DNA from: Pisaster brevispinus
Lineage: Eukaryota; Echinodermata; Asteroidea; Forcipulatida; Asteriidae
Assembly: GCA_023634235.1 (NCBI GenBank)
Contig: JAMKCF010000013.1
Location: 14,447,705 to 14,511,704 of the forward strand
Reading direction: 5' to 3'
Length of the DNA stretch: 64,000 nt
Positions 11,312 through 22,713 of the stretch are shown here, in pieces. A model generated the notes under the pieces. That model worked only from the letters and a program-made list of their open reading frames with translations. It made no database searches and had not been told where the DNA came from. How positions within the stretch are numbered: the first letter of the stretch is position 1; each line of letters starts with the position of its first letter. A program made the translations under genes and the position numbers.

Positions 11312-14300
11312 GTAAGTTTGCACTTGTTTCAGTCTCCTGCTTCCACTCCCGCAAAATATTATACAAATGGGCAATCCCATGACTTGAAGGCAAAGTATAC
11401 CTTCGGTTCATGGAACCGCTCGATTGTTTTAATTTTGTATACATTTAGATATATGCAATCAAACTAACCTGTAAAGGTTCACTTCAAAAGGTGGTTGCGT
11501 TTTCGAGATGTCGCCGAAAATCCGGAGCGAATATGTCCAGGCAGGAAGAATGATCCATAATGACAATCTGACAGTCTGAGAAACGTTTCTCAGATTCGCA
11601 TTGTGGGGGATAAACACTGATATCTTTTTCCATAACCACATTATTTTGAATTGAAATGTTTCTCCAAATACTTTTTGCTATCGAGAGCTGCTGTACTTCT
11701 AACCAAGTAAGTTTTTATTGCCATTAATTTTTAGAGTGACTACCAAACGTATAAAGTTTGTACCTTCCCTTTAACTTAACACCCACATTAAATTGACTGT
11801 AGATAACCTCTCTACGCACAGCTGCCAACTCTCTCTGATACTGCAGAAAGTTCCCTGAAAATAAATCTTCTTCTTTTTTTCATGTTCTGAAAATCTCCCT
11901 GATTGTGGAAACTTTTCCACTATTATGTTGAATGCAATCTCCCTGATTGTTGCACAAAATCTCCCTGATTGCAAGCTTCAAATATTGGCAGCACTGTTAA
12001 CGTTTTTTGTTTTTTTTTCCTTCTAAAAACAACTTTCATAATTTTGTGTCAACATTTTGCCATTGAACGCAATAAATGTCAACGTATGATGTCACCAAAT
12101 ATTATTCAGACAATAATATTTTCTGACATATTGAAGTCAATGCAGATTGAAGAACCGTGGAATTTCTTTGAAATTTTTTTTGAAATGGTTTATTAAAAAA
12201 AACAAAGAAGGCTGAATTGCAGTCTAATTACAAAGAGATAAAATAACCAAAATAAACCAACTAAAATTTCCAAAATGCAATGTAAATTTAACACCCGATT
12301 TTAGCCCAAATGATCCACTGGTTTGATCAATGTTTTTGATAGATTAACAACAATCCTGTTCTGACATTTAGGGTTTACTTTACAATCACATTCAGGTTAA
12401 ACTGGTTGCAAAAGTTGCTTTTGAATCCCAGACACAGTTGCGTTAAACCTTCTTTTTTTTTTAAGGACGTCGATGAAAGTGTGCTCCTTTAAAGGAATAC
12501 ATGACCCAAATGCATTGCACCTGGTAAGCCTTCACAAGAGTTGAAGGAATAACGTCTCTCATTGCTTTGTCTCAGAAATTGCGTTTACGCTGCAAGTCCT
12601 GCGCTGTCGTGTCCAGCTCCGGCCAACTCCAGAACAGAACGGCCGGCGCTGAGATTGACAGCTACCCGTGCGTCATACGCATGAACAGCGCCCCCATCAG
12701 CGGCTACGAGGACGACGTGGGGTCGAAGACCACGGCGAGGGTCATGGGTCACGTCAACCTGCTGAAGCTGAACCAGAGCCAGTCTGACCAGCACCAGATC
12801 TTCGTCAACCAGTCGACGCGGGCGGAGCGCCTGATCATCCCCTGGCTCTTCAACACCAGGGTGGACAAGAAGAAGGACAAGCATTACTCCATCGCGAAAA
12901 ACTTCTCCAAGACGTACACGGACACCCAGTTCTACATGCTGTCCTCCACTAAGATGGCGTTCGCTGAGAACCTCTTCCAGACAGACACAGGCATATCGAG
13001 GTAAAGTTCCATAGTAATCATGAAGCCCCAACCCATTTAAGTTAATTAGCTGTTTCGCAGCAAAGCGCAGCGAAACAGCTCTTGTTTTTGTTAAAGTTTT
13101 TGTTTTTGTTTTTTTTATTTTTATTTTTCAGACACAGGAAGTCATTGACATAATGCACGAATCGTTCTAAGCGGCCTTTTGCATAGTTCCTAAAGAGCAA
13201 TTGCAATGAAACTTTCAGTGATGAAAGGCATTGGTGCAATAATGATTTTAAAACAATGATGTCATGATGACGTCATCACCTGTCACGTGACGTCATCTTA
13301 AAGGTTTCTATTTTAAATATTTGAAAATCAGTAACAAATCAGCCACAAGAGACCGTAGGTTTCTGTTTGCGGGATTGTATAGGGATATATTAGGTCTTCA
13401 TTTTATTCAGTGTGCGTGACCTCACATGACCTCTACTTCCGGTCGAAACAGGAAGTGCCTCGTTATTCAAAAGTGGAAATAGTAATGAAGTTGCTTTCAA
13501 CGATGTTATTGTCTGGCAAGGGTGGGTAATTAAAACAAATTACCGATGACGTCACAATACACAAGAGCGCCCTCTAGCGGCAGGTTGAAAACTTATCAAA
13601 ATGGACTTTTTGAAGATGTGTGTGGTGAAGTTTTGTGTAATCACTTCAAAATTTACACACATGTTAAACGTGAAGCAGCCATTATATGTGTAAAGTTTCA
13701 GATTGATGACGTCATCGGGGTCACGTGACGTGGCATTAAAGGTGCACTTTTTGAAGTCGTATATCTCCCGAAGTATTAGTGCTATCATGTTGAAACTTGG
13801 TAGGTTGTTAGATATTGGCAAGTTCTTGTAAATTTTGAAATGACGTCATGATGACGTCATCACATGATTTTTTATGATTTTTTTCATTTTTTGCACCTTT
13901 TAGTCATAAATTGCTAACAAAACGTGGTATAATCCAAATTCTTTTTTAAACAGGCTTGATACGTCATAACTGCTTTGAATAAAAAACCCTTTCATATTCA
14001 GTTGATTAATTTCAAAAAGTTAAGGCGAAACAGCTCGGCATTTGTGCACAAATGCAATATGTCTAGTTTGGTTTGATTCTGTTTGACTTTGCACTGCACT
14101 TATAGTAATAATAATAATAGTGTTTATTTATAATGCGGCATGTCTGCCACAAATGACACTCCAGGCACGGAATTATAACATCTGGTAAAGATTGTTAAGA
14201 ATGATTTTATGAGATGGAGCAACCCTAGTAGAACACCTTGAGGGGGATACAAGGTGAGGTGGCGCATACTGCTGCCAGACCATGCCAGAAACACTAGGGC

Positions 14301-16247
14301 AAGCCCCTTCTCTATATGATAAATGCACTGGGTTCTTTTACGTGCATTACACAACACATGGGACCTGCGGCTTAACGTCCCACCTGAAGGACCGAAGCAA
14401 TTATGGTTAAGTGTCTTACGAACACAAGCGGACTGATCATGCTTTACACTGGACCAGGCATACCACCATAATTAGAGTCCAACAGTGTGGGTGTGGAGTT
14501 AGTTACCAGATGGTGTTGGATTTTGTTAGATTGAGGAAGGATCCCAGTAAATCTCTCCAGGGAGATAATGGTTAATTTTCACAGACCATAAATTCACCGT
14601 CTGTAAATTTGTAATCAAAGAAGGGAAACAAACTCATGTTTGCTCCCCGGGCTGGATTTCATAAAAATAAAAACTTCTAGAATCATCTTAAGATGAGTTG
14701 TCGATAACACCATAGGGACTTGGAACTGTCACGTCACACGTTGCTTAGCGATTGAGATTAATATGCAGCTGAACGACTAATCTTAGTTCTTTGTAACCTC
14801 CTAAGATCCAGATCCCAGTTTCAGACTTTTTGTTTGTCCGCAGTTAATCTCACCCCTGCATTAATCATTGCCTGTGTTTGACATTTTGCAGGAAGGACGC
14901 CAAGACTTGGCTGTCCACCGGGTGGATGACCCTCTTGTATGCGCTGGATACCTGCGATAGAACCGACGTGTTCGGCCTCATTTATGAAAGATTTTGCGAG
15001 TGAGTCTGCTTCTTTTTTTTTTTTACATTTTGTTGTAATCCGTATTTTTAAAATTGTAACTGGACACTACATAATAACAATACAAGGTATTTATATGGCA
15101 CTATACAAAGAACAGCGCACCTAACAAAGGCATTTTCTTATACCCAGGAGCTGTCGTTTTGTGTAGCATTGTACAGAAGGTATAATAATAGGTACATTAG
15201 GATGATAGATAGTGGTATTGTCACTGTCCTTTGTTATCTTTTCATCTTGACCAATGGGCAGATTGTGGCTGGCCACTATACCAATTCTGTGTATTATGGC
15301 TATGATAACCACCGTTAGTACTCGCACTGCAGTTTTCTTGCTCAAAATTCTCGCTGAAACAACGAGCTCCATGGCCATCTCCGACCGTTCAAAATGCTTC
15401 GTGCCGAGGGACGAAACAATCAAAGAAGTGCTCAAACTGGAGTATCGAGACAAATAGCTGAATCCCGGCGAAAATACCCAAGGAAAAGTGGGAGCGACAC
15501 AAGTCCCACGGCAGCAGCTCAACAGCCACCTCTCATGCAGTTGAAACATACAATTACCTCTTTGGCATGTTTAGGAATGTCTCCATTGTGTTTTGTCAGT
15601 TGTGGATGACCAAAAGGGTGGTTCCATTTTTAAAAACAGGAAAGTTTGAGAACAAAATGTTCAGTCGATTTGTTTGCCTGAATTTATAGAGGGGGGGGGG
15701 GCTTTGTTATGTTTTGTTTATTTGTTGTAATCACATAATGTACCCAATCACTTGTAGGGAACATCCAAATGACACAACGCCATATCATTACTACGAGTCG
15801 GACGGCAAGAAAGAGTGCGCGTACTACATGCAGAGCGAGACCCATCTCACCTCCGGCCACGTCTTCGTCACCGAGAAGGCCGTCTTCGCCCGCTGGGCCC
15901 AGAAGTTCAACCTCAACTTCCGCTACCCGAGCTGGAACCTGACGAGGTCCAACATCTCGGCCCCGCTGGACACCCCGTTCATGAAGGTCTACAAGGAGGC
16001 GCAGCACAACAAGACGCTCCAGGGTAACAGCGGGAGCAGAACGGCGAGACGTCACCACTCGACGAACGGGAGGAGCAAGAAGGGCCCGACGCTGATCGGG
16101 CCCAAGACCAAGGAGGATGCTGAGAAGGAGAAGTATCAACGCTTCACCCACGCCGTCATGTTCATCGTAGCCATCTTCCTTAGTCTGGTCGTCTTTCTGC
16201 TCCTCTTCCTATTGGCAAGTTTGTTTGTCTTTTGCTTTTATCTATGA
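10298..16247 (+). CDS. ST6GalNAc-type sialyltransferase (GT29), four exons, first exon uncertain
   Basis: Join 10298-11311, 12576-13000, 14892-14999, 15758-16247; phases agree and give 678 residues from the first joined codon. Expected role (family knowledge): a Golgi type II enzyme that moves sialic acid from CMP-sialic acid to GalNAc-type acceptors in alpha-2,6 linkage. Seen: an RRR then a hydrophobic anchor (about residues 5-23), a long stem to about 338, sialylmotif L from C347 (CAVVSSSGQ, then RMNSAPISGYEDDVG), motif S (STGWMTLLYALDTCD, about 488-502), motif III HYYE (526-529) and motif VS H-x4-E (H550/E555). The spacing and motif wording match ST6GALNAC3/5/6 rather than ST3GAL or ST8SIA. 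Oddities: the protein is about twice the length of vertebrate relatives, and it ends in a second hydrophobic stretch. The starting methionine is either in an upstream exon or at codon 16 or later inside the anchor, which is unlikely. Confidence 0.9.
11575..11594. repeat. Perfect 20-bp palindrome
   Basis: TCTGAGAAACGTTTCTCAGA reads the same on both strands. It lies in the first joined intron of the sialyltransferase. A related but longer hairpin is at 46468-46507. Confidence 0.95.
11821..11992. mobile_element. MITE-like element with GCTGCCAA ends
   Basis: It begins GCTGCCAAC and ends TTGGCAGC. Inside, 'atctccctgatt' recurs. An opposite-orientation copy is at 37013-37189, and a fragment lies near 44890-44960. 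Confidence 0.75.
12576..13000 (+). CDS. Sialyltransferase exon: sialylmotif L
   Basis: The acceptor is ttgctttgtctcag and the donor is gtaaag at 13001; 425 nt, entering in phase 0 and leaving 2 nt. It encodes the CMP-sialic acid binding motif L: CAVVSSSGQ, then EIDSYPCVIRMN, then GYEDDVGSKTT. This exon is much more GC-rich than the surrounding intron. Four further N-glycosylation sequons are visible (NRT, NQS, NQS, NFS). Confidence 0.93.
13048..14035. mobile_element. About 1-kb element with AGCTGTTTCGC ends and six TGACGTCA palindromes
   Basis: The left end AGCTGTTTCGC (13048) is followed at once by its inverted copy GCGAAACAGCT (13070-13080); the same GCGAAACAGCT closes the right side (14025-14035). 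Perfect TGACGTCA sites start at 13268, 13288, 13547, 13707, 13841 and 13852. No ORF resembling a transposase is seen. It sits in the intron between the motif L and motif S exons. Confidence 0.65.
14105..14470 (-). mobile_element. SINE body on the minus strand
   Basis: It ends in an (AAT)n run at 14105. On the minus strand it reads 'gggacgttaagccgcaggtc', then 'cacgtaaaagaacccagtgc'. The same block follows the tRNA-like heads at 40949 and 52934, so this is the body of that SINE family with a decayed head. Confidence 0.65.
14650..14800. mobile_element. Palindromic MITE-like copy (CATCTTAAGATGAGTTG family), decayed
   Basis: It contains 'atcatcttaagatgagttgt' and 'caccatag...cacgtcacacgttgcttagcgatt', in the same order as the better copies at 41939-42056 and 57731-57875. 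Confidence 0.6.
14892..14999 (+). CDS. Sialyltransferase exon: sialylmotif S
   Basis: The acceptor is acattttgcag and the donor is GTGAGT starting at 15000; 108 nt. It carries STGWMTLLYALDTCD followed by DVFGLIYERFC, the motif S used for donor and acceptor binding in GT29 enzymes. The exon enters with one base completing an AGG codon and leaves two bases (GA) that the next exon completes to Glu. Confidence 0.93.
15758..16247 (+). CDS. Sialyltransferase last exon: motifs III and VS, C-terminal hydrophobic tail
   Basis: The acceptor is aatcacttgtag; the reading frame ends at TGA 16245-16247. It encodes motif III (PYHYYE) and motif VS (GHVFVTEKAVFARWA, H-x4-E with the catalytic His). Family members normally end about 25-30 residues after this point. 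Here about 90 more follow: further sequons, a basic stretch (RTARRHH, RSKKG), an Asp/Glu/Lys stretch and about 31 hydrophobic residues to the end. A GC donor (GCAAGT at 16215) lies in frame inside the hydrophobic part, so the gene could continue in another exon. Confidence 0.88.
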
Positions 16248-18319
16248 TAGTCAAAGAGAATTTCAAGGAGGAACTAAAAAAAAAAGTAAATTATATGGCC
16301 TTTGGTTGAGTTTGTTTTGGGGTGGGTTTTTTTTGTGTTTTTTTTAACCTTGGCCCAAAGCATTCTCAGATGGGTCTTAGGGGAATTCAGTTTCTGGCAG
16401 CTGCTATTGTGCTTCTAAACAAGCTGCCTCTGAATATTCGTAGCAGCTTGAGTTTATCCAAACCGTCCCAGGCATTTTGTAATTGAATCTGCCCCGATTT
16501 CAGCTGTGTAGGAACTCTCCGCCACTTCTTGTGTATTCAGTCTACCAAGACGAGGGTTTCTCTGGCTAATGCAGTACTGAATCCATCAAAGTCTGGGACC
16601 AATTTCACTCTTAAAAAGCTGGTCAGCAGCAAATTCTTTTGCCAAGCGAAATGATATTGGGGCACCAGTCCAAACAGTGTGAATGACATGCCTTTTTGGC
16701 TGGTAACCTGTGTCTGCTTAGCGACAGTTATTCAGTGCTAAGCATTTTTCGTTGTGTTCACAATTGTGAAATTGGGGCCTGGTAAGCATCTGGGGAAGAG
16801 TGTCGGACTCTCAAAGGTTACAGGGTTAGCGCCGAATTTCTGCGCTAGCTTTGGGATCGAAGATGCGTAGTAAACCGAAGTACGTATGTGCACAAGCAAA
16901 AATTCATCGCTTTCCAATGCTTTTGGCTGAGCAGGGATTCTTTTTGCTTACTGTAAGCAGAGCCATGAATTTGATCTGTTGTCACATAAGTAGGCTTTCA
17001 TTATGGTTACTGAGTTGATCGAACGGTCGGTTTTGCAGTGCATTGAAAATTAATTCCTCAAAATCGAGAAAACTTTCAACTACGGTTTTTACAGTTCGAG
17101 GAAAAGGTTTCAATCTTTGTTGGGGGTTTTGGGGTGGTTTTTTTTTCTCCCCTACTATATTTATTTTATTTTAACTCGTTGGTCTTTAGAATTGTTTAAA
17201 AACAAGTCAAATCAATTGAGAAGGGGCAGATCCCATCCATCATACCAAGCATATTGCTACATTGTAAATAAAAAAAAATTATATATTAACAGAGTCCCAA
17301 AGTGAAAAAAGAAAATGTAGCTTGTTTTTTTTTAAATAATCACATGCAGTTTAGCGTGAAGAAACTAAAAGGTTAGGGGGGAATCTTTGCAGCAGCCACA
17401 CTTCAGTCAATTCATCCCACATGTGTAACATTTTCATACATGTGGAAATGTTAAAAACTAGAGTAGTATTATCATTTTTTTTAAGTGAAGGATATTTTAT
17501 AGTAGTACTCGTATTTATATGTCCTGGTTTGTTTTTTTATGTATTTGCAGTAAGAGCTGAGGGTCCTTATTTGTTTGTTTTTAGAGGGCTGCATTGAAGT
17601 TGATGAAGTCTCCTCTCTTGCCATGTACATGTACTTTAGGGAGTTGAAAGATTATTTATTATAAACATACGTCGTTTGAGGAGCATATGTTGCAGTATTA
17701 ATGTGCCGTTATTACACATAGATTCTTACGGCTGAAACGTCCGTTTGAACCATTCACAGCATGTGTCCATATTTTTCAAAGGCCACTACGTGCACGATTC
17801 TTAAAACCTAATCTCCGTTTTGGGTTTTTTTTTTGCTTTTTGCTTTTCTTTTTTTTTATTCCCCCCTTGTGTCATCTCCACTGCCCTCTAAACATGAGGA
17901 GAGAGAGGAAGGATCGAAAGAAAGAAAAAAAAATTGATTGGCTGAGACGAGAATCTCTAAAACATGCATGAACGATCTTTTGTTTTGATTTGTCCCGCAC
18001 AAGGTTTTTTTGGGGGGGGTTCTGGTTTGGAAAATATCACGAATGAGGAAAGATTGGAAACAAATTATCAAGGACTTGTAAAATAATCCCGTCTGCTCAG
18101 ATATCATGAATTTAATCCTCCAAGGTCTTGCCAAAAAAGAAAAGTCTGTTTCATGTTCATGTACATGTAGTTGGAGAGAGCCTTTTGTCATTTTGTACAT
18201 GTAGTTGAAGATACACCGCAAGCTTCCCCCCATGTACATGATGTACTTATATTTGGTGCACAGTAGATCTTAAAGAGGGGGTCTAAGGTCAGTTTGAGTT
18301 ATGTGATGCACTTATTTTC
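16248..18319. other. Gene-free stretch downstream of the sialyltransferase
   Basis: It holds the presumed 3' flank of the sialyltransferase; an AATAAA followed by A-rich sequence at about 17267 is a possible poly(A) signal. A partial 'gcttag/ctggtaacc' MITE fragment lies near 16670-16780. No exon is recognised. Confidence 0.45.
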
Positions 18320-18750
18320 CCAATAGATAGAGTCCTTATTGAAAGTGGGGGGAAAAATTACTAGTCTCGAACCTCACATTAAAATGGTGAAAAACTTAAT
18401 TTTATTTGATACGCTTTCAGAGTAAAATTGTAAGCGTGACGTCATCGAACATCCAAAACAAATGGGTCTGTGCATTCTATAGAGGACATTTTGCACCAGT
18501 AGTAAGGTCAAATTCAATAATGTTTTGATTGAAGTTCACTCAAATTCAGCAATGAACTAACAACAAAATTCTCTGCTCAAAAATGAACAGACCTATATTT
18601 GAAATGAACAGTAAAGTCCCTGAATGTTTTTTGCATTTTGACAAAAACATCGCAATTCGAGGGTATCAAACACAGAGGCAAATCACTCCGTTTAGAGACT
18701 TGTACTTTTTATCTGTTTCCCCCCATCTTCATAAGGACTCTATCTATTGG
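18320..18750. mobile_element. MITE-like element with about 20-30 bp terminal inverted repeats
   Basis: The left end CCAATAGATAGAGTCCTTAT is matched by ATAAGGACTCTATCTATTGG at 18731-18750, with further pairing inward across a G/C-rich run. An older copy is at 1335-1770. No transposase ORF is seen. Confidence 0.85.
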
Positions 18751-21700
18751 AACCTGGGCGGCTCACAAAACTGAATCTGATCTTGGATTCCCTCTTTGAA
18801 ACAGTTGACTACCAAAACGAAAAGTGTTTATTTGCAATCATGTAGATCTTGTATTGCTTTTGTCTTTTGTCTACCCATCATATACTTCCAAGCTCCTCAG
18901 TCCATGTGAGCATAGAGCATGTGCTACAAACTTAATCAACTAACAAATCCAATGTAGACTTAAATTTATACGAACAAATTTTATAGTAAGAATGCACAAC
19001 TTAAAGAATTGATTCTGGTGTACACGCTGTGCTTGCTCCATCTAATCAGTAGTATGAATTATGCATGATTTAGGAATTTGGCATTCATTCGTGAACTCTA
19101 GAAGGGAGTGGCAAAATTTACAGATTTCAGCCATTTTAAAATTGTCTAGCTCTTTTTTTTTTTTTTTTTTAAGGACTCAAAAGAATCTGGTTTTATTTGT
19201 TTGTATCCCAGTGTTTTCAACAATCCCATTGTTTTTCCCTCATGTAGGTTTCTGTCTTGACCATCTGATGAAACAAGAGGTGCCTTAGCCCTAGTCCAAG
19301 AGACCAACTGCTCACAGTTGGTCGTTTTGAACATGGGCAAGGACCTTCTACCTACGGTAGAGGCCCCACAGTTAACTTCAGCAGCCAGTTCTGCCCAATT
19401 AAAAAAGAGCCCCCCTAAAGCTTGCTGATACTTTGGTGGGTAAGAAAAAAACCAAGTTGGAATGGTGCATTGGATAGGCATATTAAAGGTGGTATCTGGT
19501 TATGTTTCACCACCTCGCTTGCTTTTGTTGTCCTTACCTCCACCCTCCCTCTCTGGAAAGTGGTATCACCTTAACAGTTTCATTTCCATTTTTTTTCCTG
19601 TAACACGAGTCCGGCCAGGGTGGGAGGAAACAGGACGCCACCCTGGTCTGATCTTAAACTCTCACGTTTCATTATCATCTGCCCTTGCCATTCACTTTGC
19701 AACTAACTCCTACATATTAAACAGGTCATCTTACATATTCATTATATCTCTTTCTTGCTGGTTGACCTTTGACCGGTCGGGGGCAATTCTGCATGTATTT
19801 GCAAATGATACTACACAAATGACTGCTGCTGGAGGTCAACTGGGGTCACTGTCGTGTCATCCATTATGTCTTTCCCAAGCATGATGTGTTTGTTTGATTG
19901 ATTCACGTACTCAGACTAAATAAAACTACCCCATTTTTCGGGGGGGGGGGGGGGACGACAAATAGTGCAGAAGAATTGCGCAATTTCTTTAAAACTCCAG
20001 CAAATTATTATTATACTTTCAAAATACTTTTTGTTTTACAAGACTAACCTCTTGTTTTCTTGTTTAAAATAACCAAAACATGGGACTTGGATTTAAACTC
20101 AGCACTTACAGTGAGGTGCTTCATGTATTATTGTGACTTGCTCCACCACCAATAGCAGCTCAAACAGTCAAATACTTCCATTTTCAAATCGGCATTAACA
20201 CAAGACCAGAAGTTTGATGTGATTTTTTTTTTTTTAAGATACTTCCGTATTGTGTGAGAGCAAGTCACGATGATACAGGTGTTGCTTGACTTTTCCTCGT
20301 TTTATTTTCCTTCTTCACTTCTTTTTTTTTTTTTTTTTTTTCATTTTGTTTGCCAGGCACTTGAAAAATGATTTGCTAAACAGATTTACATGTATGTACA
20401 AGCAAACGGAACCACAACCGAAACCTCCAAGTGAAATTATTTCTGATACCTGTAACTCATAAAGGAAGCTCGGCTACTTTTCTGACGGCCGTCGTATTTA
20501 TCTGGTTTCGTTTTATCTTCGAAGGCAACAAATGCCTCCGGATAATTTTTAGTATCTACACAAACGGTCGATATCACAAAGTTTCTGAAACCATGTTCTT
20601 ACTTTGATTAATTCTTTTATCTTAATCCTGCGATCGTGTTTAGAGTGTTATTTTTCAGTGCTTGGACATTTTCATTGACAGTCATACTAACGAGCATTTT
20701 GGAAACTGTACTTCCCATTTAAACAAAAGAGTATCATGCATTTACTTTGTGAAATTATTTGATTATGTTGAATTCCTGCCATGGGGGTTGTTTAAGAACG
20801 ACTTGTGCTTCCAAATAAGAGGCTTGTTGTTGTTTTGGGAAAGGGATTAAAAGTAAATCATTGGACAATATTTAAATTAAACCACGGGTACATGTAACTG
20901 CAACCTTTTCTAGGATTACTATCATTGTTAACCCATCCACTAATATTGTTAACTTAACGCTAGTTTTTTTTTCTTTTGGTTGTGTGTGTTTTTTTTGTGG
21001 TTTTTTTTCTCGTTATGGTTTAAGATGACTGAAATTAGATTTGTATTATATGTACGTACTTGTAGCTGGCCCGGTATATATAGTTCACCAAAGATTAACA
21101 ACTTATACCTGTACAGTAATTATTTATTTTACAATTTTTAAAGCAACAATTAGCTTTGTAGAAATGACTAATTTCTGTTGTGTATATGTAAATATTTTGA
21201 TGAGGTATGAATAAGGTGGAGGTCGAGGTCCCACTTGGGTGTTTTCTGTCAGAACCTCAACCCCCCCCCAGATAACGAAAACTGTGAGAGTACTACCATT
21301 CCTTTAAGTTGTTGAGGTATTTGACCCTTGACCTTAAGGAGCAGTCACCGTGGCAGTATTATTGTCTAGCTGACTGACACCGATCACTTTCACAAACATC
21401 ATGTGGGGTGGATAAGTTACATGAACACCAGGGGCTCTCCAGCACCAAACCAAATGCCGATAAACACTCTTTGATATTTCAAGAAACATTGATCCTCACT
21501 TGCGTAGAAGTAAAGTCTGTGTTTGTTTGGTTTTTTGTCGCTTTTGGGTTTTTTTTTCTCTTCAGTTTCTCATTCTGTAAGCTAAAAGGAATGGTACTAC
21601 TTTTGCTTTTGAAATAGGTCATTTTAAACCATCTATTTTTCAGGGGGGGGGGATGTCTTTAAAAACTGTATTTATGTCACTAGAGAAGGAAAAAAGTGCT

Positions 21701-22344
21701 TGGGGTTGTGGGAAAAAAGCAAGTGTTATTGTAAAGACTACAAAACCCTTGGAAACACTAACGTAATATCAGAACCCAGGATACTTATCTCATTATACAG
21801 GGTAGTACTGGTTGCCATAGGGACCAAACAGCGGGGTCGCTGATCTCACTTGGGGGTTCTTTGTATGAACTAACAACCCCCTTTGTGATTGGCTCCGGTG
21901 TGTTTTCGAGACGTCATAACTTAAAGAGACCTTGTGGTGGGGGAAAAGCGTTGCAGCAACGCGTGTTCTGAAAATAGCGTGACCTGGGTTTTTTTTAAGA
22001 AGTGAAACTGTGTCAAGGGGCTATGGCTGTTGGCTGAAACGATAACATTCAGCGACTCACCATAGCCATTTGTTGGGGCATAGCCTCGGGCGTGCTTTGG
22101 GCCCTGCAACGATGTGAAGTTGTGGTTAGTTCTGCTGTAAGAACACGGTCCAAGTTTTTGTTGAAACCTCTCCCTAAAAAAGAGCAGATGTTCCCTCGGA
22201 TTATTTGTACTCCTATGCAATGGAAAGTTACTTCATGGTGCCGTTGGATAATGACACGCGTTTCAGCTGCAAATCAGAAAAAGGTTTTTCCTACACGCTC
22301 TGAGACCGTGAAGTCCGTTAAAGCAAACCAAAATTGTAGCCACG
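18751..22344. other. Gene-free stretch
   Basis: AT-rich DNA with long poly-T and poly-G runs (19151, 19940, 20320, 21640). No recognisable exon, RNA gene or strong repeat structure was seen. Confidence 0.45.
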
Positions 22345-22713
22345 ATGTACTTTTTAGGGTCTGGTTTCAAACTTGACGTTGTCATCGTCAGGACGTTGTA
22401 CTTTTTAATTTTGTTTATAACGACCTGCTCGTCTGTACCACTGCTATTACCACCGGATGGCGCGGTCATTATCTGTAATAACACGAAGGGCACTGCGGAC
22501 TCGTTATACAATGTTGATGATTTTTATGCGGGATCATTAGGTGGAAATTGTTGCTATGGAGTTGCGTTGATTTACGGTGACAACCAAGAGGGCCGATGCG
22601 GAGAGAGATTGGTTATTGCTACTGGTCGAATCCGACAGGCCGCACCTGAGGGAATGAGCCAGTTTAACATGATGATATACTTTACTCGGAAAACATTTCT
22701 ATTAAATTGTTGA
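22345..22713 (+). CDS. Unrecognised 122-codon ORF, possible small secreted protein
   Basis: It opens MYFLGSGFKLDVVIVRT, then a hydrophobic stretch LYFLILFITTCSSVP that could be a signal peptide or anchor, then five cysteines (ICNN, NCCYG, GRCGE). The body is fairly balanced in composition and unlike the homopolymer-rich ORFs around it. I do not recognise the family and see no clear splice sites, poly(A) signal or partner genes. It may be a chance ORF. Confidence 0.3.
   Translation: MYFLGSGFKLDVVIVRTLYFLILFITTCSSVPLLLPPDGAVIICNNTKGTADSLYNVDDFYAGSLGGNCCYGVALIYGDNQEGRCGERLVIATGRIRQAAPEGMSQFNMMIYFTRKTFLLNC

Noticed and set aside
12585..13031. 148-codon ORF on the minus strand
   Set aside because: It is the antisense shadow of the GC-rich motif L exon of the sialyltransferase.
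15684..16151. 155-codon ORF on the minus strand
   Set aside because: Antisense shadow of the last sialyltransferase exon; it shows no motif of its own.
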